NCBI RefSeq assembly: GCF_900094935.1
Contig: NZ_FMBA01000004.1
Location: 1-64,000 of the forward strand
Length of the DNA stretch: 64,000 bases
Origin: Gilliamella intestini
GTDB taxonomy: Bacteria; Pseudomonadota; Gammaproteobacteria; Enterobacterales; Orbaceae
Reading direction: 5' to 3'
The translations under genes and the position numbers were made by a program. The notes below the pieces were generated by a model. It was not told the origin of the DNA. It did no database searches and saw nothing but the letters and a program-made list of their open reading frames with translations. Shown piece after piece: positions 1 through 9,241 of the stretch. Positions within the stretch are counted from its first letter, which is position 1. Each line of letters starts with the position of its first letter.

Positions 1-51
1 AAAAGCAATAATAATAACGTTACCCTTGTTTATTTATGCATGATTTTTTAG

Positions 52-100
52 GATTTTTTACATAAACGTAGTACACTCCTGAAAGTTTTTGACAAAAATG
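52..100 (-). repeat. Copy A of a dispersed ~47-bp intergenic repeat
   Basis: Read on the minus strand this segment contains the core CTTTCAGGAGTGTACTACG, preceded by a T-run/A-run and followed by TTTATGTAAAAAA. Four more copies occur at 11175-11222, 45987-46031, 53597-53640 and 62269-62316. Here it lies about 40 bp before the transposase remnant at 138-374, the same spacing and relative orientation as in the 11 kb remnant. It may be an IS terminus or a small non-autonomous element. Confidence 0.7.
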
Positions 101-137
101 GCACTGCCTTTATTTTTTTAGTTAAAATATTTGTTTA

Positions 138-374
138 GATAAGCTGTGTAATAACCGGCATATCAAGAAAAATTTACTAAAACCACCTGCCACAAACGAA
201 TAGGAAAGCCGAAATAGTGATGCGTACATTAATAGAAAGTTACATAATCAGCAAATAGTTAGTGACGCAAAAAAATGACAACTAAAGCCTAAGCGGTTTA
301 TTAGCTTTTATAATACCGTTAAACCGCATAAAGCGATTTCAGGGAAAACGCCTTATGGTTTAGCTCAAAAATAG
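138..374 (+). pseudogene. Decayed IS481-type transposase, C-terminal remnant
   Basis: The plus strand reads KRFISFYNTVKPHKAISGK then TPYGLAQK and a stop at about 372-374. This matches the C-terminal end of an IS481-like DDE transposase (typical PHxAL-GxTP ending). The DNA from about 138 onward (GATAAGCTGTG) can be aligned with the transposase remnant at 10907-11160 on the other strand, but it carries in-frame stops and small indels. Only the integrase-core tail survives, with no start and no catalytic DDE triad. The family call rests on the C-terminal motif. The rest of 1-451 shows only the repeat at 52-100. Confidence 0.7.
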
Positions 375-451
375 GTAAATACACCGATTTGTTTACAAGA
401 TCTTAAATTGATATAGTCGAATAGCAAATAGTATTGGCAGTAATCGCAACA

Positions 452-805
452 TTAATTTTTTACTGCTGCCACAATTTTAATTTCGATTAAATATTCCTTT
501 TTCATTAATCCCGCTTGCACAGTGCAGCGTACAGGAGCGCTTCCTTTAACTACCCATTCGTCCCATGCTTTATTCATTGCGGCAAAGTCATTTTTATTAA
601 CTAAAAATAGTGTTACATCCAATATATGTGCTTTATCGCTGTTAGCTCTAGCTAATATTTTATCAATTTCGGCTAAAGCGCTTTTAGTTTGAATATAAGC
701 ATCATTTTCAAGATTAGTAGGAACACTTGTGTAATAAATAACGTTATTATAAATTACGGCTTCAGACCAGCGTTCTTCTGGATCAATTCGTGTTATTGTC
801 ATCAT
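452..805 (-). CDS. yoaB: RidA/YjgF-family protein, YoaB-like
   Basis: A 117-aa protein of the RidA/YER057c/UK114 superfamily, whose members form trimers; archetypal RidA deaminates reactive enamine/imine intermediates of PLP enzymes in the cytosol. The sequence is very close to E. coli YoaB as I recall it, including a MTI-RID start, FAAMNKAWDEWV in the middle and APVRCTVQAG with the conserved Arg near residue 93. An AAGGA lies just upstream of two tandem ATGs; the second (802) matches E. coli better. It follows uvrB by 22 bp on the same strand, so read-through is likely. The exact substrate of YoaB-type members is not known to me. Confidence 0.9.
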   Translation of the reverse strand: MMTITRIDPEERWSEAVIYNNVIYYTSVPTNLENDAYIQTKSALAEIDKILARANSDKAHILDVTLFLVNKNDFAAMNKAWDEWVVKGSAPVRCTVQAGLMKKEYLIEIKIVAAVKN

Positions 806-827
806 ATTTTCCTTGTTAGATGGTTAA

Positions 828-2831
828 TTAAGACACTTTAATAAAATCAGCACGCAATTTTTTTATTTCATCGCGCAGTACACCAGCTTTTTCAAATTCA
901 AGATTCTTAGCCGCTTCGTACATCATTGCTTCAAGCTCTTTCACTTTTGCCTGTACTTCTGTAACTGAAACATACTGATAAGGTTTGCCTGGTTCAAATG
1001 CTTGTACTTTGGCTGTTGATTTTTTGGTACTTAAACCTGCCTCTAATACGTCTTTAATTTCTTTGCGTACTGATTTTGGTGTGATGCCGTGCGCAGTATT
1101 AAAGTCTTCCTGTTTTTTACGACGACGGGCTGTTTCATCAATCGTTTTTTGCATAGCCGGTGTAATTCTATCAGCATATAATATGGCTTTACCATTTACA
1201 TTACGCGCTGCACGCCCTACGGTTTGAATTAGCGAACTTTCTGAACGTAAAAAACCTTCGCGATCAGCATCCAATATTGCTATTAGCGAGACTTCCGGTA
1301 TATCCAAACCTTCTCGCAATAGGTTAATGCCCACAAGTACATCAACCTTACCTAAACGTAGGTCACGGATAATTTCCATACGTTCAACCGTATTGATGTC
1401 TGAATGCAAATATTTTACAGTTACATTATGTTCTGACAGATAATCAGTTAAGTTTTCTGCCATACGTTTAGTTAATGTGGTCACCAAAACACGCTCTTCG
1501 TTATTGATACGAATTTTGATTTCAGATAATAAGTCATCAACCTGCGTCGCAACTGGTCGAACTTCAATAATGGGATCTAATAAACCTGTAGGTCTAACTA
1601 CTTGTTCAATAATTTCATGACCTGATTTTTCAATTTCGTATTTAGCCGGTGTTGCTGACACATAAATAGTTTGTGGCATAATGTTTTCAAATTCAGCAAA
1701 TTTTAACGGTCGATTGTCTAGTGCAGATGGCAAACGAAAGCCATATTCAACCAGATTAAGTTTACGTGAACGGTCACCATTATACATTGCCCCTAATTGT
1801 GGAATAGCGACGTGAGATTCGTCAATAAACAGTAATCCATCAGGTGGCAAATAATCAAATAAGGTTGCGGGCGGATCGCCCGGATTACGCTGAGCTAAAA
1901 AGCGTGAATAGTTTTCAATCCCAGAGCAATACCCCAACTCAGTCATCATTTCGATATCAAATAGTGTTCGTTGAGTTAAGCGCTGTTCTTCTAACAAACG
2001 ATTGTTGTCTAACAATACTTTTTGACGCTCTTTAAGTTCCTGCTTTATTTGGGCAATAGCGTTTTCCATTATATTTCTTGGAGTGACGTAGTGTGTTTTT
2101 GGATAAATAGTTATCCGTGATACTTCATTTATGCTATTACCGGTGAGTGGATCAAACATAACGATTCGGTCCACTTCATCATCAAATAACTCTACACGCA
2201 CTGCAATCTCATCTGAATCAGCTGGGAAGATATCAATCACATCACCTCTAACGCGAAATGTGCCACGACTAAAGCCTATTTCGTTACGAGTGTATTGCAA
2301 TTCGGCCAAACGAGTCAAAATTGAACGCTGATCGGTTATGGTGCCTTTCGTTAAGTGTAATATCATCGACATATAGGTTTCTGGCGCACCTAAACCATAA
2401 ATTGCCGATACCGAAGCTACGATCACAACATCACGTCGTTCTAGTAGTGATTTAGTGGCAGAAAGACGCATTTGTTCTATATGTTCATTGATTGATGCAT
2501 CTTTTTCAATAAATGTATCGGTTGAGGGCACATAAGATTCAGGTTGATAATAATCATAATAAGATACGAAGTATTCAACCGCATTTTCAGGGAAAAAGGC
2601 TTTCATTTCACCATATAGCTGAGCGGCTAATGTTTTATTTGGTGCTAAAATAATTGTAGGGCGATTATGTTTAGCAATAACATTTGCCATGGTAAATGTT
2701 TTACCTGATCCGGTTACGCCTAATAATGTTTGATGTGCAATCCCATCATCAAGATTTTGATTAATTCTTTTTATTGCTTCCGGCTGATCACCAGCTGGCT
2801 TAAATTCGGAATATAATTTAAATTTTTTCAT
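828..2831 (-). CDS. uvrB: Excinuclease ABC subunit UvrB
   Basis: UvrB is the damage-verifying helicase-like subunit of nucleotide excision repair; it is loaded by UvrA and recruits UvrC. The 667-aa length is close to the usual ~670. Walker A GVTGSGKT is at residues 38-45, the beta-hairpin region ([12 protein letters not shown]) follows near residue 92, [10 protein letters not shown] is helicase motif III-like, and QTVGRAARN is motif VI. The C-terminal UVR domain binding UvrC is present ([20 protein letters not shown]). The ATG is preceded by AGGTT at suitable spacing. I found no obvious LexA box in the 391-bp upstream gap, but there is a consensus DnaA box. Confidence 0.98.
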   Translation of the reverse strand: MKKFKLYSEFKPAGDQPEAIKRINQNLDDGIAHQTLLGVTGSGKTFTMANVIAKHNRPTIILAPNKTLAAQLYGEMKAFFPENAVEYFVSYYDYYQPESYVPSTDTFIEKDASINEHIEQMRLSATKSLLERRDVVIVASVSAIYGLGAPETYMSMILHLTKGTITDQRSILTRLAELQYTRNEIGFSRGTFRVRGDVIDIFPADSDEIAVRVELFDDEVDRIVMFDPLTGNSINEVSRITIYPKTHYVTPRNIMENAIAQIKQELKERQKVLLDNNRLLEEQRLTQRTLFDIEMMTELGYCSGIENYSRFLAQRNPGDPPATLFDYLPPDGLLFIDESHVAIPQLGAMYNGDRSRKLNLVEYGFRLPSALDNRPLKFAEFENIMPQTIYVSATPAKYEIEKSGHEIIEQVVRPTGLLDPIIEVRPVATQVDDLLSEIKIRINNEERVLVTTLTKRMAENLTDYLSEHNVTVKYLHSDINTVERMEIIRDLRLGKVDVLVGINLLREGLDIPEVSLIAILDADREGFLRSESSLIQTVGRAARNVNGKAILYADRITPAMQKTIDETARRRKKQEDFNTAHGITPKSVRKEIKDVLEAGLSTKKSTAKVQAFEPGKPYQYVSVTEVQAKVKELEAMMYEAAKNLEFEKAGVLRDEIKKLRADFIKVS

Positions 2832-2867
2832 TACATCGCAACCTAATATTTTACCTATTAATAAAAA

Positions 2868-3104
2868 TTATCCCCAAAAGGGCTTGACCTTTTAAAATTT
2901 CCTATTTTTTGTTCAAATTGTTTTTTTATTTATAAAAAAAACAATTTATCTATGGCTTGATTTACAATAACATATTGATAATAAACAAAAATTCATTTAA
3001 CGGCTAACTTGCAATCAAATCAAGAAAAAGCCTGATAGTTACTGAGGTTAGCGTTTTTTTCAATAAACTATTAACAGAGTTATCCACAGGTAACGGGGAT
3101 AACT
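2868..3104. promoter_or_regulatory. uvrB upstream region with DnaA box and inverted repeat
   Basis: The 391-bp gap between uvrB and modF (2832-3222) has no convincing gene. It holds a perfect DnaA box TTATCCACA at 3080-3088 and a one-mismatch box TTATCCCCA at 2868-2876. The perfect box sits inside an exact inverted repeat, AGTTATCC (3078-3085) and GGATAACT (3097-3104). A DnaA box has been described upstream of E. coli uvrB, so DnaA-dependent modulation of uvrB is the simplest reading. An origin of replication is not supported: there is no box cluster, no dnaA/gidA context and no obvious unwinding element. Confidence 0.55.
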
Positions 3105-3222
3105 TCATAAGTATAGCCTTTATAGGCTTTTTTCTATTATCAAGACAATTTTTGCCCAAAAAAAACTTTTATTTTGGATGGTTTTTCCTATTTTTAAACT
3201 TCTTTTAATAGGTTTAATTAAT

Positions 3223-4686
3223 TTATTTGTTTAGCTGTTCAAATTGGTATTGATAGCTTTCATCAAAGCCACGAACGAAAGTTAATCGATGAGTGATGCA
3301 TTTTGGTGCATCTTCTGCATGATGAGACACAAAGAGTAACTGAGTATGTCCTTCACTAATTAAACGATCTATCCAGCGTTTGACTAATTCTCGATTAAGA
3401 TGATCGAGCCCTTGCAATGGTTCATCTAAAATAAGCAATGTTGGATGTTTAACCAAAGCCCTAGCTATCAATACTAAACGTTGTTGTCCCCAAGAAAGTG
3501 ATTGAAAAGTTTTATCTGCTTGTGCTTGTAAACCTAACAACTTTAACCATTCATCAGCCAATTTAGTTTGTTTATCGCTGGTGGCTTGATATACACCAAT
3601 CGAATCAAAATAACCAGACAATAACACGGTTTTAACGCTCGCATTAACGCGATAATCTAAATGTAAACTACTACTAACATAACCAATATGGCGTTTAATA
3701 TCCCAAATTGTTTCACCTGATCCTCGTTTACGACCAAATAAAATAAGATCATTGCAATATCCTTGCGGATGATCACCTGTTATTAAACTTAATAACGTCG
3801 ATTTACCTGCACCATTAGGCCCAACAATTTGCCAATTTTGCTTGGCTTTGACTTGCCAAGTTAATCTATTAATAATGGGTTTATCATCGTAATGAACATA
3901 ACCATTATTTAATATGATACGATCTAATTCATCAGTTAATTGAATTGGTGGTTCGTCGGCTTCAGGTAATGGTGTATTGGGTATATTTTCCAAATTGACC
4001 AATTGCTTGACTGTTACATCATTCAATATTGTGTCTTTTGTATCAATTTTCAATAGTTGGCAATCCGCTAATATACCAATATTTTTGATAAAGTAAGGAA
4101 TTTCATTAAAGCGATTTAAAACAAGAATAACTGTGATATCTTGCTTAGCAAGATCATCAAGAACTTCGGCTAAATTTTCTCGCGATGCAACATCTAAACC
4201 ATCAAAGGGTTCATCTAATATTAGCAAATCGGGTTGTTGCATCAAAACTCGGCAGATTAATGTTTTGCGTGTTTCGCCTGTTGAAAGGTATTTAAATCGC
4301 CTAGTTAATAAATGGCCGATACCAAATTGGTTTGCTAATTGTTGACAAAATGCTTGGTTAAAATTATTTTCTTGAATGATTTGCTCAGTGGTTAATCCTA
4401 TATCATTTTCGCCTTCACTTAGCATATCAGTATTATTACGCCTCCACTCATCATCAATCAGTTTCTGTAACTGCTCAAATGAAATATAACATGTTGATTT
4501 AAATTGATTATTAACTCTACCTGACAATAGTGTTAGCTCGCCAGATAATGCTTTAACTAACATAGATTTACCGCTACCATTGCGACCAATGCACGCTAAA
4601 TTGCCACCTCGATAAACTTCTAGTTTTTCAATACTAAAAACCTTATAATCACTGATTTTATAAACCGCATTTTCTATTTGTAACAT
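3223..4686 (-). CDS. modF: Molybdate-associated double ABC ATPase ModF
   Basis: A 487-aa protein with two complete ABC nucleotide-binding domains and no membrane segment. First Walker A is GRNGSGKS (34-41) and signature LSTGETRK; second Walker A is GPNGAGKST with LSWGQQRL and LLILDEPLQGLDH. Size and layout match E. coli ModF (490 aa, also called PhrA), whose precise role is unsettled. It starts 23 bp after modE on the same strand, matching the enterobacterial modEF operon. The ATG has GAGGT at good spacing. Confidence 0.93.
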   Translation of the reverse strand: MLQIENAVYKISDYKVFSIEKLEVYRGGNLACIGRNGSGKSMLVKALSGELTLLSGRVNNQFKSTCYISFEQLQKLIDDEWRRNNTDMLSEGENDIGLTTEQIIQENNFNQAFCQQLANQFGIGHLLTRRFKYLSTGETRKTLICRVLMQQPDLLILDEPFDGLDVASRENLAEVLDDLAKQDITVILVLNRFNEIPYFIKNIGILADCQLLKIDTKDTILNDVTVKQLVNLENIPNTPLPEADEPPIQLTDELDRIILNNGYVHYDDKPIINRLTWQVKAKQNWQIVGPNGAGKSTLLSLITGDHPQGYCNDLILFGRKRGSGETIWDIKRHIGYVSSSLHLDYRVNASVKTVLLSGYFDSIGVYQATSDKQTKLADEWLKLLGLQAQADKTFQSLSWGQQRLVLIARALVKHPTLLILDEPLQGLDHLNRELVKRWIDRLISEGHTQLLFVSHHAEDAPKCITHRLTFVRGFDESYQYQFEQLNK

Positions 4687-4709
4687 GAATACCTCGTCTT
4701 AATAAAATA

Positions 4710-5486
4710 CTAAACTAAAGTAGCGATAATAATATTTTGCGGATCAATAGAAAGTGTAATTTGCTTACCTTCGGTTAATGCGCATTGTTCAATTTCACGA
4801 GTTTCTCTGCTGGCATAAATCATAATTCCAGAAGGTAATGAAAAGGTAATATCACTCCAATCACCATCAATTGTTATATTTTCAACTTTTACCAATAAAC
4901 GGTTTTCATGGGTATCATTTAATTCAATTAGTGGCGCCTTAATTAATAAAATAACAGTTTTACCTAGGCTTAATTTCAATCGTTGCACACTTGGTTGAGT
5001 AATATAGACCTTTAATTGAGTTTGGTTATCATCTAATTGAACTATTACAAACCCGGCAACATCATTAGTTTTTATTCGTTTTACGCTACCATATAATTGA
5101 TTGCGAGCACTAGTTTGCAGTGATAATTTAGCTGTTGCTTTTAATATATCGTCTAATGGTACTTTATCATCCCTAAGAATATTAAAAGCATGTTGTTGTA
5201 ACTGAGTTAATAGTTCATAAAGTTGTATAAACCTAATGGCGTAATCACTTAGCTTAGTTCCCCCTCCTTTTTTGCCACCAATTTCAGTAATTAAAAAAGG
5301 TTTCGGTGCTAGTTGGTTAATTTCATTAGTAGCATCCCATGCCGTTTTATAGCTAATACCCACTTGCTTAGCAGCCTGACTTAATGAGCCTGTTTGCTCA
5401 ATTGCTTTTAATAGCGCAATGCGCCTTGGATCAGTAAATAACTTCTGATGTATATTTAACGTTAATAAAATTTCAGGAGAAAACAT
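4710..5486 (-). CDS. modE: Molybdate-responsive regulator ModE
   Basis: ModE is a dimeric sensor-regulator that binds molybdate and then its operator, repressing modABC and activating Mo-enzyme genes. The 258-aa protein has an N-terminal winged helix-turn-helix (GSLSQAAKQVGISYKTAWD near residues 32-50, then KKGGGTKLS) and two C-terminal Mop/TOBE modules: LQTSARNQLYGSVKRI is the first, and the second begins after the KAPLIEL segment. Length agrees with E. coli ModE (262). It is divergent from modA; a ModE-type palindrome sits in the shared intergenic region. Confidence 0.95.
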   Translation of the reverse strand: MFSPEILLTLNIHQKLFTDPRRIALLKAIEQTGSLSQAAKQVGISYKTAWDATNEINQLAPKPFLITEIGGKKGGGTKLSDYAIRFIQLYELLTQLQQHAFNILRDDKVPLDDILKATAKLSLQTSARNQLYGSVKRIKTNDVAGFVIVQLDDNQTQLKVYITQPSVQRLKLSLGKTVILLIKAPLIELNDTHENRLLVKVENITIDGDWSDITFSLPSGIMIYASRETREIEQCALTEGKQITLSIDPQNIIIATLV

Positions 5487-5609
5487 AATTTAACACCACA
5501 AATAACCACTAGCCAATTAGAACAAACACGATTAATCATTGTAGACGCTTTTTAGTATTCTTCAAAACTTGTTAAAAATCTTATTGATCATTTTATCTCA
5601 TCAGTTTAA

Positions 5610-5639
5610 TTGTACTTTGTGAATAAATTTTGCTAACAT
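5610..5639 (+). promoter_or_regulatory. Candidate sigma70 promoter of modABC
   Basis: TTGTAC (5610-5615), an 18-bp spacer and TAACAT (5634-5639) make a plausible -35/-10 pair. The -10 hexamer runs into the ModE palindrome that starts at 5638, so bound ModE would cover the transcription start. Inference from sequence only. Confidence 0.45.
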
Positions 5640-5665
5640 CGATATATATTATTTTATATAGCGAT
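5638..5665. promoter_or_regulatory. ModE-binding palindrome (Mo-box)
   Basis: ATCGATATATA (5638-5648), six bases, TATATAGCGAT (5655-5665): an inverted repeat with one mismatch. It corresponds closely to the ModE operator pattern of outer CG with TATATA half-sites. It lies between divergent modE and modA, about 100 bp before the modA start codon, which is the expected place for molybdate-dependent repression of modABC. Confidence 0.85.
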
Positions 5666-5764
5666 AATTAAGTGTTTTGCTAAAAAATAAAAATACACGT
5701 TTAAAAACAATTAAATATTATTAAAGGCTCAAATTAATAACGACTTTTGATTGTGAGGAAAAGA

Positions 5765-6532
5765 ATGAAAAAAATTATTGGAACTATCACCACTATCGTT
5801 ATAATAGCGATGACATATTCAACATCAGCAGTTGAAAAAGCGGCAGTTGGAAAAATCACAGTATTTGCCGCCGCATCATTAACAAATGCGATGCAAGATA
5901 TCGCAACAAGTTATAAAGCGGAGCATAAAGATGCCGATATTGTGTTTTCATTTGCATCCTCATCAGTATTAGCTAAACAAATTGAACAAGGCGCTCCTGC
6001 AGATATTTTTATGTCAGCAGATCAAAAATGGATGACTTACTTAATTGAGCATAATATTGTTAAAAACAAACAAGATCTATTGAAAAATAAATTGGTTCTT
6101 ATTGCGCAAAAAAATTCGCAAGTAGATAACGTCTTAATTAATAGCAATACCAATTGGCAAGCAATTTTACCTAAAGGTGAAAGAATTGCTATTGGCGATC
6201 CTGATCATGTTCCTGTTGGGCTCTATGCAAAAGAATCACTCACCAACTTGGGCGTATTTGACAAATTATTACCACAATTTGCTTCTGCTAGTAATGCGCG
6301 TGATGCTTTGATGTTAGTAGAGCGTAATGAAGCTGCGCTTGGCATTGTCTACAGTACCGATGCCAAAGTAAGCGATAAAGTAAAAATTGTTGGAACGTTT
6401 CCTGCAAATACATTCAAATCGATTGAATACCCAATCACGTTATTAAACTTAAAAGCGAACGATTTTTATCAATATTTAAATTCACCACAAGCGAAAGTTA
6501 TTTTTGAAAAATATGGTTTTATAATTAAGTAA
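5765..6532 (+). CDS. modA: Periplasmic molybdate-binding protein ModA
   Basis: Substrate-binding protein of the ModABC molybdate importer. A short basic start (MKK), a hydrophobic stretch and STSAVEKAAV make a Sec signal peptide. The mature part begins ITVFAAASLTNAM, the family hallmark containing an oxyanion-contacting Ser, followed by FSFASSSVLAKQIEQGAPADIF. Length is about 255 aa, as expected. I chose the ATG at 5765 because GAGGA precedes it; the TTG 18 bases upstream would add six charged residues before the signal peptide. First gene of modABC, with the ModE box upstream. Confidence 0.96.
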   Translation: MKKIIGTITTIVIIAMTYSTSAVEKAAVGKITVFAAASLTNAMQDIATSYKAEHKDADIVFSFASSSVLAKQIEQGAPADIFMSADQKWMTYLIEHNIVKNKQDLLKNKLVLIAQKNSQVDNVLINSNTNWQAILPKGERIAIGDPDHVPVGLYAKESLTNLGVFDKLLPQFASASNARDALMLVERNEAALGIVYSTDAKVSDKVKIVGTFPANTFKSIEYPITLLNLKANDFYQYLNSPQAKVIFEKYGFIIK

Positions 6533-6557
6533 TTTACGGTGGTGAAATAATACAACT

Positions 6558-7250
6558 ATGTTATTAAACGAATTTGAATGGCAAACCTTGCTACTTAGTT
6601 TAAAAATAGCCTTTGCTGCAATTGGTTTTAGTTTACCCATTGGTATTTTTACAGCTTGGATATTAGCACGCTGTCAATTTTGGGGTAAATCGCTATTTGT
6701 TAGTATTGTGCATCTTCCCCTTGTTTTACCACCAGTAGTTTTGGGCTATTTATTATTAATCACCATGGGGCGGCACAGTGTAATTGGTGGATGGTTAAAT
6801 CACAACTTAAATATTAGCTTTAGTTTTAATTGGCAAGGTGCTGCTTTAGCTTCGGCTGTGGTTGCCTTTCCACTTATGGTACGTTCAATTCGTTTAGCCA
6901 TTGAATCAATTGATATACGCCTTGAAAATGTAGCTAGAACCCTTGGTGCTTGTCGATGGCGAGTATTTATGACAATCACATTACCCTTGGCCTTTCCGGG
7001 CATTTTAATGGGAATAGTGCTAGGTTTTGCTCGTTGTTTAGGGGAATTTGGTGCCACAATTACGTTTGTATCAAATATTCAAGGCGAAACCCGTACTTTG
7101 CCGCTTGCCATGTACACAATGCTACAAATTCCCGATGGCGAACAAGGTGCATTACGGCTTTGTATTATTTCGATTATGCTATCACTAATTGCACTATTTT
7201 TATCTGAATTATTAAATCGTTGGCATAAAAATAAAATTGTTGGACAATAA
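6558..7250 (+). CDS. modB: Molybdate ABC transporter permease ModB
   Basis: Inner-membrane permease of ModABC, 230 aa (E. coli 229). It has about five hydrophobic helices and the cytoplasmic EAA loop, ESIDIRLENVARTLGACRW and LPLAFPGILMG, where ModC docks. It lies 25 bp after modA and 3 bp before modC, so the three genes form one transcript. Confidence 0.96.
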   Translation: MLLNEFEWQTLLLSLKIAFAAIGFSLPIGIFTAWILARCQFWGKSLFVSIVHLPLVLPPVVLGYLLLITMGRHSVIGGWLNHNLNISFSFNWQGAALASAVVAFPLMVRSIRLAIESIDIRLENVARTLGACRWRVFMTITLPLAFPGILMGIVLGFARCLGEFGATITFVSNIQGETRTLPLAMYTMLQIPDGEQGALRLCIISIMLSLIALFLSELLNRWHKNKIVGQ

Positions 7251-7253
7251 ATT

Positions 7254-7934
7254 ATGTTAAAGATACAGGTTAACAAACAGCTTGCTTCGTTTTCGTTCCA
7301 ATTCAATCATAATATTGATTGCCAAGGTATTACCGCTATTTTAGGCGTTTCGGGATCAGGTAAATCAACACTAATCAATCTTATTAATGGATTAATTAAA
7401 CCAGACCAAGGTTATATTGAACTAAATAATAGGCTGCTAGTTGATTGTGATAAGCGCCTTTTTGTTGCGCCAGAAAACCGCCAAATTGGTACCGTTTTTC
7501 AAGATGCATTACTTTTCCCTCATTATACAGTGATTAAAAATTTGACTTACGGGGCTAAAAAGGTTGAAACCTCAAGATTTGACGAAATCGTAAATGTGCT
7601 TAATATTCGACCATTATTAAATCGTTATCCAGCCATGCTATCAGGTGGTGAAAAACATCGCGTAGCAATTGGTCGAGCACTATTAACTAATCCTTTACTG
7701 CTGTTGATGGACGAACCACTTTCCGCGCTTGATATGCCAAGAAAGAAAGAACTATTAACCTATATTAATAAATTAGCTAACGAATTAAATATACCTATTA
7801 TTTATGTTACGCATAATATTAATGAAGTTAAACAAATCGCCAATAATGTTGTCATTTTAGAGCAAGGAAGGCTTATTGAGTTTGGTAAAACCGACCAAGT
7901 TTTACAAAGCAATTATTTAAAAGAGTGGTTGTAA
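7254..7934 (+). CDS. modC: Molybdate ABC transporter ATPase ModC, short form
   Basis: ATPase of ModABC. Walker A GVSGSGKST (31-39), Q-loop region GTVFQDALLFPHY, signature LSGGEKHRV, Walker B LLLMDEPLSALD and the switch His in YVTHN are all present. The protein stops at 226 aa, whereas E. coli ModC is about 350 aa with a C-terminal TOBE/Mop regulatory domain. That domain is absent here, and the following bases already belong to lpxH on the opposite strand (22-bp convergent overlap). The ATPase should be active but without direct molybdate inhibition through TOBE; ModE still provides transcriptional sensing. Confidence 0.93.
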   Translation: MLKIQVNKQLASFSFQFNHNIDCQGITAILGVSGSGKSTLINLINGLIKPDQGYIELNNRLLVDCDKRLFVAPENRQIGTVFQDALLFPHYTVIKNLTYGAKKVETSRFDEIVNVLNIRPLLNRYPAMLSGGEKHRVAIGRALLTNPLLLLMDEPLSALDMPRKKELLTYINKLANELNIPIIYVTHNINEVKQIANNVVILEQGRLIEFGKTDQVLQSNYLKEWL

Positions 7935-8689
7935 AGCTCAAAAATAGCGCTGTTTTGCGCTTGTTTAACATATGTCACCCCATCATGCCATGCGCCAAGA
8001 ACTAGGCGAGTTACTGGGCTGCGGTTTATTTCAAAGTGGTGAGTTGCTGGTTTGTGTGTATGACCATGAATCATAATATCGGCATTATACGCCATCAATA
8101 TATCAACTACCGCTTGTTGATTTACATCCATAATAGATTCAGACTTGATTTGATTCTGCTGACTACTTTTTTTCCTTAACTTAGTGGCAATTTTAAGCCG
8201 AATAAACAACGGCAAAAATAAAAATAGTTTTTGTAGCCATGTATTATGCATCACTTTTCGAAATTTTTGATATTGAAGGTCATCAGTGCACAGCAAATCG
8301 CCATGTAAAAAAACAATGTTTTTTTCTTGATTAGGTAAACAATTAACCTCTGGCAATAAGGTCATATCACACTGTTGAGCATACTTTTTACTTAATAAAA
8401 AATCACGGTTACCATGAACAAAATATTTTTTGATATTACGTTTTGATAAAGCTTGTAATGCTTGTGCAACTTGGTAATGTAAGTCTGTTTTTATATCATC
8501 ACCAACCCAATAATCAAATAGATCGCCTAAAATATAAAGCTCACAACTATCAGGCAGTGCATTTAGAAAAGACAAAAAGCCTGCGGTTATATCGCTATAA
8601 CCAGAAGCAGGCTCATTATCGGCTAGATGAATATCAGCGATAAAATAACGAACAGGATTATTCAACCGTAACACTCGTAATAACAACAT
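7913..8689 (-). CDS. lpxH: UDP-2,3-diacylglucosamine pyrophosphatase LpxH
   Basis: LpxH cleaves UDP-2,3-diacylglucosamine to lipid X and UMP in the lipid A pathway, at the inner membrane. Metallophosphoesterase motifs appear in order: [37 protein letters not shown] and IHGHTHKPA, followed by VLGAWH. The start is uncertain. The ATG at 8689 overlaps ppiB by 32 bp with poor ribosome-site spacing; a TTG at 8665, overlapping the ppiB stop, would give [11 protein letters not shown] and aligns better with E. coli LpxH. Either way it is translationally coupled to ppiB. Its 3' end overlaps modC convergently. Confidence 0.93.
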   Translation of the reverse strand: MLLLRVLRLNNPVRYFIADIHLADNEPASGYSDITAGFLSFLNALPDSCELYILGDLFDYWVGDDIKTDLHYQVAQALQALSKRNIKKYFVHGNRDFLLSKKYAQQCDMTLLPEVNCLPNQEKNIVFLHGDLLCTDDLQYQKFRKVMHNTWLQKLFLFLPLFIRLKIATKLRKKSSQQNQIKSESIMDVNQQAVVDILMAYNADIMIHGHTHKPATHHFEINRSPVTRLVLGAWHDGVTYVKQAQNSAIFELYNHSFK

Positions 8690-9149
8690 CTTCCATAGGA
8701 ACATCTGAGTGCATACCACTGCGCCCTGTTTTAACGGCTTTAATTTTATCAACCACATCAAGACCGTCTACAACTTGGGCAAAAACGCAATAACCATAAC
8801 CATTAACATCAGCAGATCGGAAGTTAAGATAATCATTATCCACTACGTTGATAAAAAATTGAGCTGTTGCAGAATGTGGATCAGATGTTCGTGCCATGGC
8901 TAAAGTACCACGGTCATTTTTTAGACCATTATCTGCTTCATTTTTTATAGGAGATTTGGTTTTTTTCTGCTTCATACCGGGTTCAAAACCACCGCCTTGA
9001 ATCATAAAATTATTAATAACACGATGAAAGATCGTATTGTTATAAAAACCGTCTTTGCAATATTCAATAAAATTTTTAACTGTTTCTGGCGCTTTGTCAT
9101 CAAAAGTTTCGATTTTAATATCACCTAAATTAGTGTGAAATATAATCAT
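8658..9149 (-). CDS. ppiB: Cytoplasmic peptidyl-prolyl cis-trans isomerase B
   Basis: Cyclophilin-type isomerase, 163 aa (E. coli PpiB 164), with no signal peptide. Family landmarks are [19 protein letters not shown] with the catalytic Arg, [19 protein letters not shown] and [21 protein letters not shown] precedes the ATG at good spacing. It is followed directly by lpxH, the same pairing seen in E. coli. Confidence 0.97.
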   Translation of the reverse strand: MIIFHTNLGDIKIETFDDKAPETVKNFIEYCKDGFYNNTIFHRVINNFMIQGGGFEPGMKQKKTKSPIKNEADNGLKNDRGTLAMARTSDPHSATAQFFINVVDNDYLNFRSADVNGYGYCVFAQVVDGLDVVDKIKAVKTGRSGMHSDVPMEDVVITSVTVE

Positions 9150-9241
9150 AAAAAGTTCCTTACTCTCTTATTTAATTTACAACGTAAATGGATGAATTCC
9201 AAACGATGAGACTATATTTATTTTAACTACATTAATTTTAG

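Noticed and set aside
2832-3222. Possible replication origin
   Set aside because: One perfect DnaA box and one near-match are too few, and dnaA, dnaN, mnmG or other origin neighbours are absent; a uvrB regulatory site explains them better.
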